Shown: positions 25,930 to 34,796, counted from the stretch's first letter. The stretch: 64,000 nt of DNA from Streptomyces poriferorum (GCF_019399235.1 NZ_JAELVH010000016.1:1-64000), one strand, 5' to 3'. A program made the numbers and translations. The notes: generated by a model not told the origin, from the sequence alone.

Positions 25930-26910
25930 TCAGTCGGGGACGTGGACCAGTACCCGCCCCCGGCCTCCGGCGTCGACCCGGTCGTGGGCGTCGGCGATCA
26001 TCTGCAACGGGTATCGGTCACCGACGTCGACGGTGAGCGCGCCCACCGCTGCGGCCGAGGTCAAGTCCCGGGCGGCCTGCCGCTTCGCCCCGGCCGGGAA
26101 ATCGTCACTGCCCAGGAGCCGCAGGGTGACGTTGTTGAACAGCATCGGCCAGAACGGGATCCCGGTGCGGTCGGTCCGGGTGGCGTAGGCCGCCACGACC
26201 GCGCCGACCGCGGTCACCGCGTTGTCGAGATCGGCGTTGTCGGACAGGGAGACCTCGATGACGCGGTCGACGCCCTGAGGCGCGTACGAGCGGATCGCTC
26301 CGGCCGGGTCGTCGGTGTCCAGGGCGACCGCGTGAGAGACGACGGCCGGGTCGACGAGGCCCAGGTCGGCCGTGCGGCGGACCGTGGCCAGGACGGTGGC
26401 ACCGGCCCAGTGGGCGAGCTGCGCGGCCATGGAACCGACGCCGCCGAGCACCCCGTGCACCAGGACCAGACTGCCGTCGACCGGCCCGTCGGCGAACACC
26501 GCCCGGTGCGCGGTGATCCCAGGGATGCCCAGCCCCGCGCCGACCTCGTCACCGACATGATCCGGAAGGCGGACGGCCAGGTCCGCCGGGACCACGGTGT
26601 ACTGCGCGGCCGTCCCGAACGGACGGTAGGACTGGGCCCCGTAGACCCACACCCGCTCCCCGACACGGCGCGCGTCGACCCCGGCGCCGGTCATGTCGAT
26701 CACACCGGCCGCATCACTGTGCGGTACCACCCTTGGGTACGGCATCGACGAGCCGAGCCAGCCGAGCCGCTTCTTGGTGTCCCCCGGGTTGACGCCCGAC
26801 ACCCGCACACGCACCCGCACCTCGCCGGCGCCGGGCCGCGGATCGGGCAGTTCACCGACCCGCAGGACATCCCCCGCCGCACCCTGTTCGTCGTACCACG
26901 ACGCGATCAT
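25930..26910 (-). CDS. Zinc-independent NADPH:quinone oxidoreductase (MDR family)
   Basis: 326 aa. Start at 26910: its ATG shares one base with the PadR stop (TGATG) and GGGAGG lies just upstream. Medium-chain reductase fold: N-terminal GroES-like domain (GEVRVRVRVSGVNPGDTKKRLG, VVPHSDAAGVI) and a Rossmann domain with LVLVHGVLGGVGSMAAQLAHWAGATVLATV. No zinc-binding Cys set. Likely reduces quinones or electrophilic enones with NADPH. Coupled to the upstream PadR regulator, which probably controls it. Confidence 0.9.
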   Translation of the reverse strand: MIASWYDEQGAAGDVLRVGELPDPRPGAGEVRVRVRVSGVNPGDTKKRLGWLGSSMPYPRVVPHSDAAGVIDMTGAGVDARRVGERVWVYGAQSYRPFGTAAQYTVVPADLAVRLPDHVGDEVGAGLGIPGITAHRAVFADGPVDGSLVLVHGVLGGVGSMAAQLAHWAGATVLATVRRTADLGLVDPAVVSHAVALDTDDPAGAIRSYAPQGVDRVIEVSLSDNADLDNAVTAVGAVVAAYATRTDRTGIPFWPMLFNNVTLRLLGSDDFPAGAKRQAARDLTSAAAVGALTVDVGDRYPLQMIADAHDRVDAGGRGRVLVHVPD

Positions 26911-27482
26911 CACGACCTCCCTGCCGGCGGCTGTTCTTCGAGTGTGGAGCGGACCACACCACTCGGCGCGTCGTCGCCCAGGACCTCCCGCAGCCAAGTC
27001 CTTTCCGCGCGGCTGGTGGCTCTGGCCGTGAGCATCATGCCCCGACGGTAGGGATCCTCGACTTCCGCCGCCCGCAACGGGCGGTCACCCGCGTAGAAGA
27101 AGCTCGCCGGCTGTTCCAGGAACTCCAGACGCCGGCGCAGGACCGCGTGCTGGTCGGCGACGGACGGCAGCCGGGAGAGGAACGCGAGAATCGTCAGGAA
27201 GCGCGTGAAATCGGTGATCTCGTGGTCGGCGGGTTCCCGCAGCCGGTCCAGCATCTCCGCGTGCCCGGCCTCGGTCAGGCTCAGTACGTAGCGGGCCGGG
27301 CCGGCACCCGGTGCGGGGCTCCGCTCCAGCAGCCCCGCCTTGGAAAGCCGGTTGATCGCCGGGTAGAGGCTGCCGTCGCTGACCGGCCGGGAGAACCCGG
27401 TGAGACGTGCGACGCGGCTCCGCAGTTCATGTCCGGGCAGGGGGCCTTCCGCCAGAAAACCCAGGATCGCTAGTTCAAGCAT
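26910..27482 (-). CDS. PadR-family regulator
   Basis: 190 aa from the ATG at 27482 (MLELAILGFLAEGPLPGHEL), the conserved PadR beginning; an ATG 24 nt upstream would add unrelated residues and overlap the operator. Winged helix at about 1-85 (VSDGSLYPAINRLSKAGLLERS), then the C-terminal helical dimerisation domain (about 95-180). A very long palindrome lies directly upstream. Forms an operon with the quinone oxidoreductase and faces an MFS gene. Confidence 0.92.
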   Translation of the reverse strand: MLELAILGFLAEGPLPGHELRSRVARLTGFSRPVSDGSLYPAINRLSKAGLLERSPAPGAGPARYVLSLTEAGHAEMLDRLREPADHEITDFTRFLTILAFLSRLPSVADQHAVLRRRLEFLEQPASFFYAGDRPLRAAEVEDPYRRGMMLTARATSRAERTWLREVLGDDAPSGVVRSTLEEQPPAGRS

Positions 27483-27501
27483 GCCCACAGTCTCGCACGT
27501 G

Positions 27502-27535
27502 AACATCGAAACGATGCATACATCGTTTCGATGTT
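27502..27535. promoter_or_regulatory. PadR operator, 15-bp perfect half-sites
   Basis: AACATCGAAACGATG and its exact reverse complement separated by CATA. It begins 20 nt upstream of the PadR start and lies about 86 nt upstream of the MFS start; GTTAGCTT just to the right could be part of the MFS promoter. PadR operators commonly carry ATGT/ACAT ends, as here. Confidence 0.85.
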
Positions 27536-27620
27536 AGCTTGGATGGCCGCCTCCCCTCCCGAGGCTCCGCCGCCCCCCTTCCCGGGAACCGGCCCTTCAC
27601 CTTTCGAGAGAAGACCCCGC

Positions 27621-28952
27621 ATGTCCCCCGTCTCCGGAATCCTCACGACCCCGCCGGCCGGCACACCCGTAGGCGTGGCGCCGCTGCCACGGTCATCGAT
27701 GGCCGTTGCGGCCTTCTCGACCGTGGTCGAGTGGTACGACTTCACGCTCTACCTGTTCATGACCGCCGTGATGTCCCGGGTCTTCTTCGGGACGGGCCCC
27801 TCCTCCGTTATCACCACGCTCGCCGTGTTCGCGCTGGCCTACGTGATGCGGCCGCTCGGCGCCCTGGCCTTCGCCCACCTGGGCGACCGCTTCGGACGGC
27901 GCCGGGTCCTGCTCGCCTCGATGACCTGGATGACCGCGGCGATGACGGCCACTGCCGCCCTGCCCACCCGCGACCAGATCGGCCCGGCGGCCGGAGCACT
28001 GCTGCTGCTCCTGCGCTGCGTGATGGGCTTCTCCGTGGGCGGCGAATACGCAGGCGTCATGACCTACCTGGTGGAAGGAGCACCGCCCGCCCACCGCGGC
28101 CTGGTGGGCTCCCTTGCCTCCGCCGCGAGCGAGATCGGCGCCCTGCTCGCCGTCGGCGCGGCCGCCGTCACCACAGCGTCGATGAGCCGGCCCGCGCTCG
28201 ACACCTGGGGCTGGCGCATCCCGTTCCTCCTCGGCGCACTGCTCGCCGCCGGCACCCTGGCCGCACGCGCGACGATGCGCGAGTCCCCTGCCTTCGAACA
28301 ACTACGACAGACCGGCTCCGCATCCCCCAGCCCGCTGCGCCGGACCCTGCGGCACCACCGCCCGGCCCTCTACCGGACGTTCACCATCTCCGCCCTGGGC
28401 TCCATCACGTACTACGTCGGCATTACCTACGTCCCGACCTACCTCTCCACGACCGGTGGTTTCAGTGAAGGAGACGCCCTGTGGCTGTCGACCATCGCCT
28501 CGGCCGCGGTCATCACCATCACGCCCCTGGCCGGCATGCTGGCCGACCGCGTCGGACGACGCCCCGCTCTCCTGCTTTTCGGCGGCCTCGCCCTCACCCT
28601 GCCGGTCGCGATGTTCGCCCTCATGGACGACGCCCACCACGCCCGGGCCCTGACCGGTGCCGTCGTCCTCGCTCTCGTCGCGGGAGGAGTGAGCGCTGTC
28701 GGCGCTTCCGCCACACCCGAACAGTTCCCGGTGACCGGACGGCTCAGCGGACTGGCAGTGGGCACCGTGGCCACCACCGTCTTCGGAGGGCTCACCCCCC
28801 ACCTGTCACAGACCCTGATAGACGCCACCGGCTGGAGTCTGGTACCCGGAGCCATGGTTACCCTCGTCGCACTCACCGCCCTCCCCGTCCTGTGGTACCT
28901 CCCCGAGACAGCACCCCACCAGCAAACCGAGCGGGCACTACACCACCCCTGA
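27621..28952 (+). CDS. MFS transporter, metabolite:H+ symporter-like
   Basis: 443 aa, twelve predicted helices. The ATG at 27621 (MSPVSGILT) is preferred. Signature of the MHS/ProP-like branch: VVEWYDFTLYLFMTAVM in helix 1 and YVMRPLGALAFAHLGDRFGRRRVLL in the loop 2-3 motif. Related carriers import shikimate, alpha-ketoglutarate, proline/betaine or other organic acids. The substrate is probably the same compound that the divergent PadR/oxidoreductase pair handles. Confidence 0.9.
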   Translation: MSPVSGILTTPPAGTPVGVAPLPRSSMAVAAFSTVVEWYDFTLYLFMTAVMSRVFFGTGPSSVITTLAVFALAYVMRPLGALAFAHLGDRFGRRRVLLASMTWMTAAMTATAALPTRDQIGPAAGALLLLLRCVMGFSVGGEYAGVMTYLVEGAPPAHRGLVGSLASAASEIGALLAVGAAAVTTASMSRPALDTWGWRIPFLLGALLAAGTLAARATMRESPAFEQLRQTGSASPSPLRRTLRHHRPALYRTFTISALGSITYYVGITYVPTYLSTTGGFSEGDALWLSTIASAAVITITPLAGMLADRVGRRPALLLFGGLALTLPVAMFALMDDAHHARALTGAVVLALVAGGVSAVGASATPEQFPVTGRLSGLAVGTVATTVFGGLTPHLSQTLIDATGWSLVPGAMVTLVALTALPVLWYLPETAPHQQTERALHHP

Positions 28953-29301
28953 CGCCTCCCCCTCAACTCGTCACGAAGGCCCGGAAACTACCACGGACGA
29001 TCACGCTGATCATCTGGGCTTCGGGCCGACGGCACTTACCGCGGGAACCTGGCGAACGCGCCAGGCGATGCCGAACGCATGGCGCCGTGCCTGTCTCAAC
29101 GATGCCGCTACACGTCACTCAATCCAGTCCACACAGGTCAGCGGCTCCTGGACGAATAGGGCCTGTCTCCCTGATGAGTTGAGTGGGCCGGGCGGGTAGG
29201 TCCGGCGGACGGCTCCGTCTGCCGGTGGCCCGCACGGAAAGACGTCCTGCTGAGGCTGAACCCGTGGCCCCAGGGTTTTCCCACGTTCGGGTGGCAGCGC
29301 C
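28953..29301. other. Gene-free stretch before IS30 tail
   Basis: No gene recognised. Contains an imperfect stem-loop around 29202-29225 (CCGGCGGACGG against CCGTCTGCCGG, one mismatch). Probably transposon-derived debris. Confidence 0.35.
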
Positions 29302-29396
29302 CACGCAAAACGCTCGACTGGGAAACCCCAGCCGAGCGCCTCGCTAAGCTACTTGACCTGGCCAGTTGACCAGCAGTGTTGCAACGACCCCTCGAA
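29302..29396 (+). mobile_element. IS30-family transposase C-terminal remnant
   Basis: The plus strand reads PRKTLDWETPAERLAKLL, then DLAS and a stop: the conserved end of IS30 transposases. It is followed by TGTTGCAACGACC, which resembles an IS30 terminal repeat. Only about 22 codons remain. It abuts the downstream end of the prenyltransferase-tryptophanase gene. Confidence 0.65.
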
Positions 29397-29482
29397 TTCG
29401 CCCACCGGGGTGGGGCCTTCCCGTGGCCGCCGCACTGTCACTGGACCGGTACAGCCGAAAGATCTGCACTGCTACAGGATTT

Positions 29483-32131
29483 TCATGGCTGGGCTCGCGT
29501 CGTAACGAACGAAGAGTGCTGATCAGTCGCCGGACTCACGGGCTCCAGTTTGATGCTGAAGTGTCGGAGGATCGGGGACTGGCCCGTAACCCGGTAGCCA
29601 CGGACCGATTCAGGATTCTTCGCGATATCTGCCAGGGTGGCGGCAACGTGGTCGTAGTGGCTGCGGGTGTAGACCCGTCGGGGGAGAGCCAGCCGTACAA
29701 GTTCGTAGGGCGCCGTCTTGACAGGGTTGCCGTGCTCGTCCTCTTCACCGAGGTACAGCGACCCCAGCTCCGCCGAGCGGATGCCTCCGCGCAGGTAGAG
29801 CTCGCAGACGAGTGCGGTGCCGGGGTACTGGTGCGGGGGGATGTGGGGCAGGAGGCGCCCGGCGTTGACGTAGAGGGCGTGCAGACCGGCGGGTTCCACG
29901 ATGTCGACGCCGGCCTCGCGGATACGTGCGGCGAGATAGGCGGCTATGTCGGCACGCTCGGCGAGGTAGGCCGGCTCGGTCACTTCGAGGAGGCCGCGGG
30001 CCATCATGTCGAGGTCACGTCCGGACAGACCGCCGTAGGTGGTGAATCCTTCGGTGGCGATGAGCAGACCCCCGCACCGCTCGGCGAGTTCGGCGTCCTT
30101 CAGGCCGATGAAGCCGCCGATGTGGACGATCCCGTCCTTCTTCGCGCTCATGACGCAGCCGTCGGCGAGGCGGAAGGCTTCCTCGGCGACCTGGCGCGGG
30201 GTGCGGTCGGCGTAGCCGGGTTCGCGCTGGGTCACCAGCCAGGCGTTCTCCGCGAACCGGGCCGCGTCGAGGATCATCGGCACGTTGTGACGGCGGCACA
30301 GTTCGGCGGTGCGGTGCAGGTTGTCCATGCTGACCGGCTGGCCCCCGCCACCGTTGTTGGTGATGGTCATCAGCACGGCCCCAACGGGCGTCCGGTCCGC
30401 ATTCTCCAGGGCCTGTTCGAGGGCGATCAGGTCGATGTTGCCCTTGAACGGAAAGTCGCTGTCGAGGTCCTTCGCCTCGGCGCAGGGCAGGTCGTACGCC
30501 GTGCAGCCAGTCAGTTCGACGTTGGCGCGGGTGGTGTCGAAGTGCGTGTTGGACAGCACACTCGTGCCAGGCCGCAACAGCGAGGAGAAGAGGATGCGCT
30601 CGGCCGCGCGGCCTTGGTGGGCCGGCAGGATGTGGGGGTAGCCGGTGAGCTCGGAGACGACCTCGTGCCACCGGTAGAAGGAGCGGCTGCCGGCGTACGA
30701 CTCGTCGCCCTGCATTCCTGCGGCGAGCTGGTCTGCGGAGATGGCACCGGTCCCGGAGTCGCTCAACAGGTCGATGGTGACTTCGTCGGCCCGCAGATCG
30801 AAGGGGTTGTAGGCGACCCGCTTCAGCGCGGCCTCGCGCTCCTCCCGGGTGGTGAAAGCAAGAGGTTCTACGACCTTGATGCGGTAGGGCTCCACGTGAC
30901 TTCCTTCTGTGCGGTGTGCGGTGTGCGGGCTGACGTGGCCGACGGCCTGGTGCCCGAGGTCCAGGACGCTCCGGGTGAGTTGCGCAGGCATCCAGGTGCC
31001 CCGCGGGTACTGCTCCTGCGGCGGCCGGACGCGGTGGGCCTCGGAACTCAGGTAGGCGGTGAGCCGGGGCGGCCGGTTGCGCTCGTACACCAGGGCCAGG
31101 TAGGCGATCAGCCCCACGCCGTCGGCGAGGTTTCGCTGTGTAAGCGCTCCCAGACTTCGGTTCAGGACGGTGGGGTCCATGCCGGCCCGGGTCAGCAGGG
31201 CTGTGGCGCGGGCGAGGGCCTCTTCGTCATCGCGCACGTAGTCGCGAACGGGAATGTGGAGCGTGAAGCCGCTCGGGTTGCTGTCGCCTTCGGTGAAGGA
31301 GTGGCAGGTGAGCACCGGCCGCCGCACCAGTCGCAGGGTGTCGTTTCCGCCGCGCTCGGACGGCGCGAGGGAGCCCGCGGCCGCGTGGAAGAAGTAGCGG
31401 ATGTCGGCCGCTGCGGCTCCGGAGGCACGGCTGAGCGCGCAGGCGTCATCGGCTGACATCCGCGGGTGTCTCACGTAGACCTTGACGCGGGGGGACGTCC
31501 AGGCGCCCAGGTCCAGAGCGAGGAACGGGTAGCCGGCCGCCGGGGGCAGTTGCTCGAAGGCCTGGCCGTAGCCGAGCCGCCGCAGAGCCTCCTGCACGGT
31601 GCGGGCCGCGCCTTCCGGGCCGGAGGCGGAGGGGTTCAGGTAGACCTTGACCCCTGGGACCCCTCCGGCGCGCAGATCGAGCGCGTACCACAGGGCCAGG
31701 GGGCCCTGGGCTGCAGCGGGGAAGAACAGGTCGGCGAGGGCGTCGAGTCGGTCGGTGGCGAAGCCCCAGCGGGCGCCCATCGCGCGGATGACCGCAAGCC
31801 CGGCGCGGCCGCTGTCAGCCATGTCGCTGTGGACCCACCCGGGCTCCACGAGCACTCGCAGGGCCGGGGCGGCGTCCGGAGAGCTGGCGAGGGAGAACTC
31901 GACGGGGCTGTGGTCATCGGAGAGGAAGGTGGGCGAGGCCGGCGGCAGGGACAGCGGCCGGTGGGCGGCGCCTGCGAGGGAGGCGATCAGGACCTGACCG
32001 TACAGCTCGGTGTCCGCCTCGCTCAGGCCCACCGTGGCGCCCAGGCGCCGCAGTTGACCGAGTACGTGGTCGCCGAGCGTCGTCTCACCGGGGCTGGTTG
32101 CCGGTATGCCGGGGCCCGGGCGGGAGGTCAT
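29483..32131 (-). CDS. Indole prenyltransferase-tryptophanase fusion
   Basis: 882 codons without a stop; ATG at 32131 after GAGG. Residues 1-412 are a bacterial DMATS/ABBA-type indole prenyltransferase (FSLASSPDAAPALRVLVEPG, GVKVYLNPSASG, PRVKVYVRHPRM, GFTLHIPVRDYVRDDEEAL). Residues 413-882 are a complete tryptophanase/tyrosine phenol-lyase-type PLP enzyme (VEPYRIKVVEPLAFTTREER, TITNNGGGGQPVSM, PMILDAARFAENAW, MSAKKDG with the PLP lysine near residue 252 of this part). In Streptomyces these are known as separate neighbouring genes that make 6-dimethylallyl-Trp and cleave it to prenylated indole, pyruvate and ammonia. The linker contains a ribosome binding site and GTG, so the second enzyme may also be made alone. 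No flavin monooxygenase is adjacent. Confidence 0.88.
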   Translation of the reverse strand: MTSRPGPGIPATSPGETTLGDHVLGQLRRLGATVGLSEADTELYGQVLIASLAGAAHRPLSLPPASPTFLSDDHSPVEFSLASSPDAAPALRVLVEPGWVHSDMADSGRAGLAVIRAMGARWGFATDRLDALADLFFPAAAQGPLALWYALDLRAGGVPGVKVYLNPSASGPEGAARTVQEALRRLGYGQAFEQLPPAAGYPFLALDLGAWTSPRVKVYVRHPRMSADDACALSRASGAAAADIRYFFHAAAGSLAPSERGGNDTLRLVRRPVLTCHSFTEGDSNPSGFTLHIPVRDYVRDDEEALARATALLTRAGMDPTVLNRSLGALTQRNLADGVGLIAYLALVYERNRPPRLTAYLSSEAHRVRPPQEQYPRGTWMPAQLTRSVLDLGHQAVGHVSPHTAHRTEGSHVEPYRIKVVEPLAFTTREEREAALKRVAYNPFDLRADEVTIDLLSDSGTGAISADQLAAGMQGDESYAGSRSFYRWHEVVSELTGYPHILPAHQGRAAERILFSSLLRPGTSVLSNTHFDTTRANVELTGCTAYDLPCAEAKDLDSDFPFKGNIDLIALEQALENADRTPVGAVLMTITNNGGGGQPVSMDNLHRTAELCRRHNVPMILDAARFAENAWLVTQREPGYADRTPRQVAEEAFRLADGCVMSAKKDGIVHIGGFIGLKDAELAERCGGLLIATEGFTTYGGLSGRDLDMMARGLLEVTEPAYLAERADIAAYLAARIREAGVDIVEPAGLHALYVNAGRLLPHIPPHQYPGTALVCELYLRGGIRSAELGSLYLGEEDEHGNPVKTAPYELVRLALPRRVYTRSHYDHVAATLADIAKNPESVRGYRVTGQSPILRHFSIKLEPVSPATDQHSSFVTTRAQP
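30893..30910 (-). promoter_or_regulatory. Embedded ribosome binding site and GTG of the tryptophanase part
   Basis: On the minus strand GAAGGAAG lies 4 nt before a GTG (first base 30895) that begins the conserved tryptophanase N-terminus VEPYRIKVVEP. From here the enzyme is 470 aa, the normal family length. This is either a relic of a separate gene or an active internal start. Confidence 0.75.
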
Positions 32132-32483
32132 CGTATGCCTCGCACGTCGTGGCGCGTAACGCGTCTGGACGGTACGGGAGTACGGGGACGCGCTCCGCCG
32201 ACAAGGGAGGAGACGAGGGCCGATCCGCTGCCGGGAGCAGCGGGTATTCGGTCCTGCGGCTGGTCGGGGTCGCCGCCCCCGCACAGGTTCCGTCTGCTGG
32301 GGGTGGTGCGCCGTGGGCCCGGTCGGGCGCTCGCGGATGGTGGCGCGGAGATGCTTGCGAGGTCCACTGCCTCTCCTTCATCTTGTGTCACTCCAGACAC
32401 TCCGCGCCGTCCTACCCAGGAAGTTGATCTTTCATGCAGGCTACGTCAACTGCCTGTGTCACATGCATCACAGGGGGTGTGGG
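32132..32483 (-). promoter_or_regulatory. Leader between conservon and prenyltransferase
   Basis: About 350 nt. It contains a TTGACG box (minus strand, near 32447), short inverted repeats (GTGTC/GACAC near 32385-32400; CAGGC/GCCTG near 32436-32455), and ATGAAGGAGAGGCAG opening a frame of unclear worth. A separate promoter for the fusion gene is likely here. Confidence 0.4.
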
Positions 32484-33830
32484 CTACTGGCCCGTCAGCC
32501 ACTTCATGAAGCCGCTCCAGCGCCCCGCTTTGCCGTTGGGCTGCGGCGCCGCCGGCGCGGGTGCGGCCGCGACGGGGGGTGCCTGGTAGCGGGGCACGGC
32601 CGTCGGCTGCGGAGCGGCCGCGGCGCGCGGGGTGACTGCGCTGAACCGGACGGGCAGGGAGGCCAGGGCCCGGTTGAAGGGGCCGGGCCGCCAGGCGAGG
32701 CTGTCCGCGGGGACGGCGAGTTCAACGTCGGGCAGGGCGTTGAACAGCGTCTCCAGGCCCGTCAGGGCGATCAGCCTGGCCGGCTCCTTCGACGGGCAGG
32801 CGTGCGGGCCCGCGCTCCAGGCGAGGTGACCGCGGGTGTCGGCACCGCGGTCCGCGAGCGCCGTGTTGGCGGCGCCGAAGGACACCAGCACCAGGTCACC
32901 GGCGCGCACCTTGTCGCCGGCCACGTCCGCGTCGACCACCGGGTAATGGGGCGCATAGTTGGACATCGGCGCATTGCGCCACAGAGTGTCGTCCACAGCC
33001 TTGTCGAACTGTCCCAGGCGCGCGAACTCCTCGTTGGTCAGCATCGTGTAGAAGGCGTTGCCGATCAGGTTGCCCTCCGGCTCGCCGCCCGCACCGAGGA
33101 GCAGCACCAGCGTGTGCGCCAGTTCCTCGTCGTTCAGCTGCGCCGGATGCTGCATCAGGTAGGACGTGATGTCCTCCCCGGGCTGGGCGCGCTTGAGCGC
33201 CACCAGCTCGCTGACCGCTCCGAGCAGGACCTGGCTGGCCGCCTCGGCGTTGGCTCCGTCGAACATGCCGGAGATGCCGAACAGCACCCGGTCACCGATC
33301 TCTGCCGGGCAGCCGAACAGCTCGTTGAACACGTACAGCGGGAGCTGCTGGGCGTAGTCGCGGAGCAGGTCGGCGCTGCCGCGGGCGCTGAACTGGTTGA
33401 TCAAGAACTGGGCCGCCTGGCTGACGATCCGGCTCAGCCGCTTGTTGCTGACGCGGGCGAAGGAGTCGGTGATGGCCTGCCGCAGCCGCACATGCTCGGC
33501 GCCGTCGGTGAACATCGCGTTCGGCCGGTAGGCCAGCAGCGGCAGGACCGGGCTGTCGGGGCGGACGCAGCCCTCAGCCAGTGCACGCCAGCGGCGTGAG
33601 TCCTTGCGAAAGGTCGTCGAATCCTGCAGCAGTTCCAGAGCCGCGTTGTAATCGGTCACCAGCGTCGCCTCCACGCCGGGGGCGATGGTGACCGGAGCAG
33701 TGGGGCCGAGCTCGCGCATGTAGCGGTAGTACGCGTGCGGATTGGCAGCGAACTCCGCGCTGTCCAGGGGTATGCGCTGCCCGCTGCCGTGTGCGGGGCA
33801 GCCGGGCGGAGGTACAGAGGGGGTTGTCAT
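32484..33830 (-). CDS. cvnE: Conservon cytochrome P450, CYP157-like
   Basis: 448 aa; its ATG overlaps the CvnD stop. Heme-ligand region WSAGPHACPSKEPARLIAL supplies the cysteine (about residue 344). The K-helix, where P450s carry ExxR, reads VDDTLWRNAPMSNYAPHYP and has no ExxR in register. The I-helix (LLLGAGGEPEGNLIG) lacks the usual acid-threonine pair. The CYP157 family of Streptomyces conservons is documented as lacking the ExxR motif, and position and sequence fit that family. The C-terminus has a Pro/Ala-rich tail ending FMKWLTGQ. Role probably redox chemistry or signalling within the conservon; the adjacent prenylated-indole genes suggest a substrate. Confidence 0.88.
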   Translation of the reverse strand: MTTPSVPPPGCPAHGSGQRIPLDSAEFAANPHAYYRYMRELGPTAPVTIAPGVEATLVTDYNAALELLQDSTTFRKDSRRWRALAEGCVRPDSPVLPLLAYRPNAMFTDGAEHVRLRQAITDSFARVSNKRLSRIVSQAAQFLINQFSARGSADLLRDYAQQLPLYVFNELFGCPAEIGDRVLFGISGMFDGANAEAASQVLLGAVSELVALKRAQPGEDITSYLMQHPAQLNDEELAHTLVLLLGAGGEPEGNLIGNAFYTMLTNEEFARLGQFDKAVDDTLWRNAPMSNYAPHYPVVDADVAGDKVRAGDLVLVSFGAANTALADRGADTRGHLAWSAGPHACPSKEPARLIALTGLETLFNALPDVELAVPADSLAWRPGPFNRALASLPVRFSAVTPRAAAAPQPTAVPRYQAPPVAAAPAPAAPQPNGKAGRWSGFMKWLTGQ

Positions 33831-34432
33831 GTGTGCTCCAGGTCGGCGCGCTCGTGCAGATAGCGGACCAAGGTGATCAGGGCGTCGACGGACGACTTCT
33901 CGTCGCGTGCGTCGATGGTGACGACGGGGGTGTCGGGCAGCAGGTCGAGTGCCTCCCGGACTTCCTCCGGGGTGTGGACCGTACTGCCGTCGAAGTGATT
34001 GATGGCCACGGCGAAATCGAGGCCGTAGCTCTCGACCAGATCCATGACGTCGAAGGAGTCGGCGAGGCGCTCGGGGTCCACCAGGACCAGGGCGCCCAGC
34101 GCTCCGCGGGCCGTGTCGTCCCACAGACTCACGAAGCGCTGCTGTCCGGGGGAGCCGAACAGATACAGAACGATGCGCTCGCTCAGCGTCAGCCGGCCGA
34201 AGTCCAGGGCGACGGTGGTGGTGGTCTTCCCCTGAACCCCTTTGAGGTCGTCGACGCGCTCCGAGAGCGTTGTCATCCGCTCCTCGGTGGACAACGGCGT
34301 GATCTCGGAGAGTGAGCTGATCAGGGTGGTCTTGCCGACGGCGAAGTGTCCGACGACCAGGATTTTCACTGCAGTCTGCTGTGCGCCGCTGGGCACGTAG
34401 GCATCCTCAGACAGAGAGAGCCTTGAGGCCAT
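33827..34432 (-). CDS. cvnD: Conservon GTP-binding protein
   Basis: 201 aa small GTPase-like protein. Walker A/G1 is VVGHFAVGKTTLISSLSE, switch II/G3 is LFGSPGQQRF, G4 is AINHFD (NKxD variant). Related to MglA/Ras-like conservon GTPases thought to cycle nucleotides in a membrane complex with CvnA, B and C. Its start overlaps the end of cvnC by 26 nt and its stop overlaps cvnE by 4 nt, so expression is tightly coupled. Confidence 0.93.
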   Translation of the reverse strand: MASRLSLSEDAYVPSGAQQTAVKILVVGHFAVGKTTLISSLSEITPLSTEERMTTLSERVDDLKGVQGKTTTTVALDFGRLTLSERIVLYLFGSPGQQRFVSLWDDTARGALGALVLVDPERLADSFDVMDLVESYGLDFAVAINHFDGSTVHTPEEVREALDLLPDTPVVTIDARDEKSSVDALITLVRYLHERADLEHT

Positions 34433-34796
34433 CGAGCACCTCCTTAAGCAAGGCCTTGTTGGTGGGACGGGCCGAGGGCACCGGCGCCCGGGTCACGAGA
34501 TAGCCCCCCTCGGCGAGGGAACTGAGCAGCGCCTTGACCACCCCGAGCGGCAGCTGGGAGTGCGCGGCGATCTCAGCGACCGAGAGGTAGCCACTGGAGC
34601 ACATCTCCAGGATCTGTTCCTCTTCGGGCGAGAGCCGTTGGGGGCGCTGCTGCTCGTCGGTGGCTGTCGTAACGAGAGTGATGAGGGCGAACTCGCTCTC
34701 ATCGGGCAGGTCACGGCCACGGGTGATGACGTAGGGACGGACTAATTCTCCGGCCTCGGACACGAACTCGGGCTCGGGACGGCCGGGTTCCGTCAT
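34407..34796 (-). CDS. cvnC: Conservon DUF742 protein
   Basis: 129 aa, DUF742 family: VRPYVITRGRDLPDESEFALITLV, then a winged-helix-like segment RLSPEEEQILEMCSSGYLSVAEIAAHSQLPLGVVKALLSSLAEGGYL (split here by motif, about 55-105). Known conservon component; proposed adaptor between the kinase-like CvnA and the GTPase CvnD. Confidence 0.93.
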   Translation of the reverse strand: MTEPGRPEPEFVSEAGELVRPYVITRGRDLPDESEFALITLVTTATDEQQRPQRLSPEEEQILEMCSSGYLSVAEIAAHSQLPLGVVKALLSSLAEGGYLVTRAPVPSARPTNKALLKEVLDGLKALSV

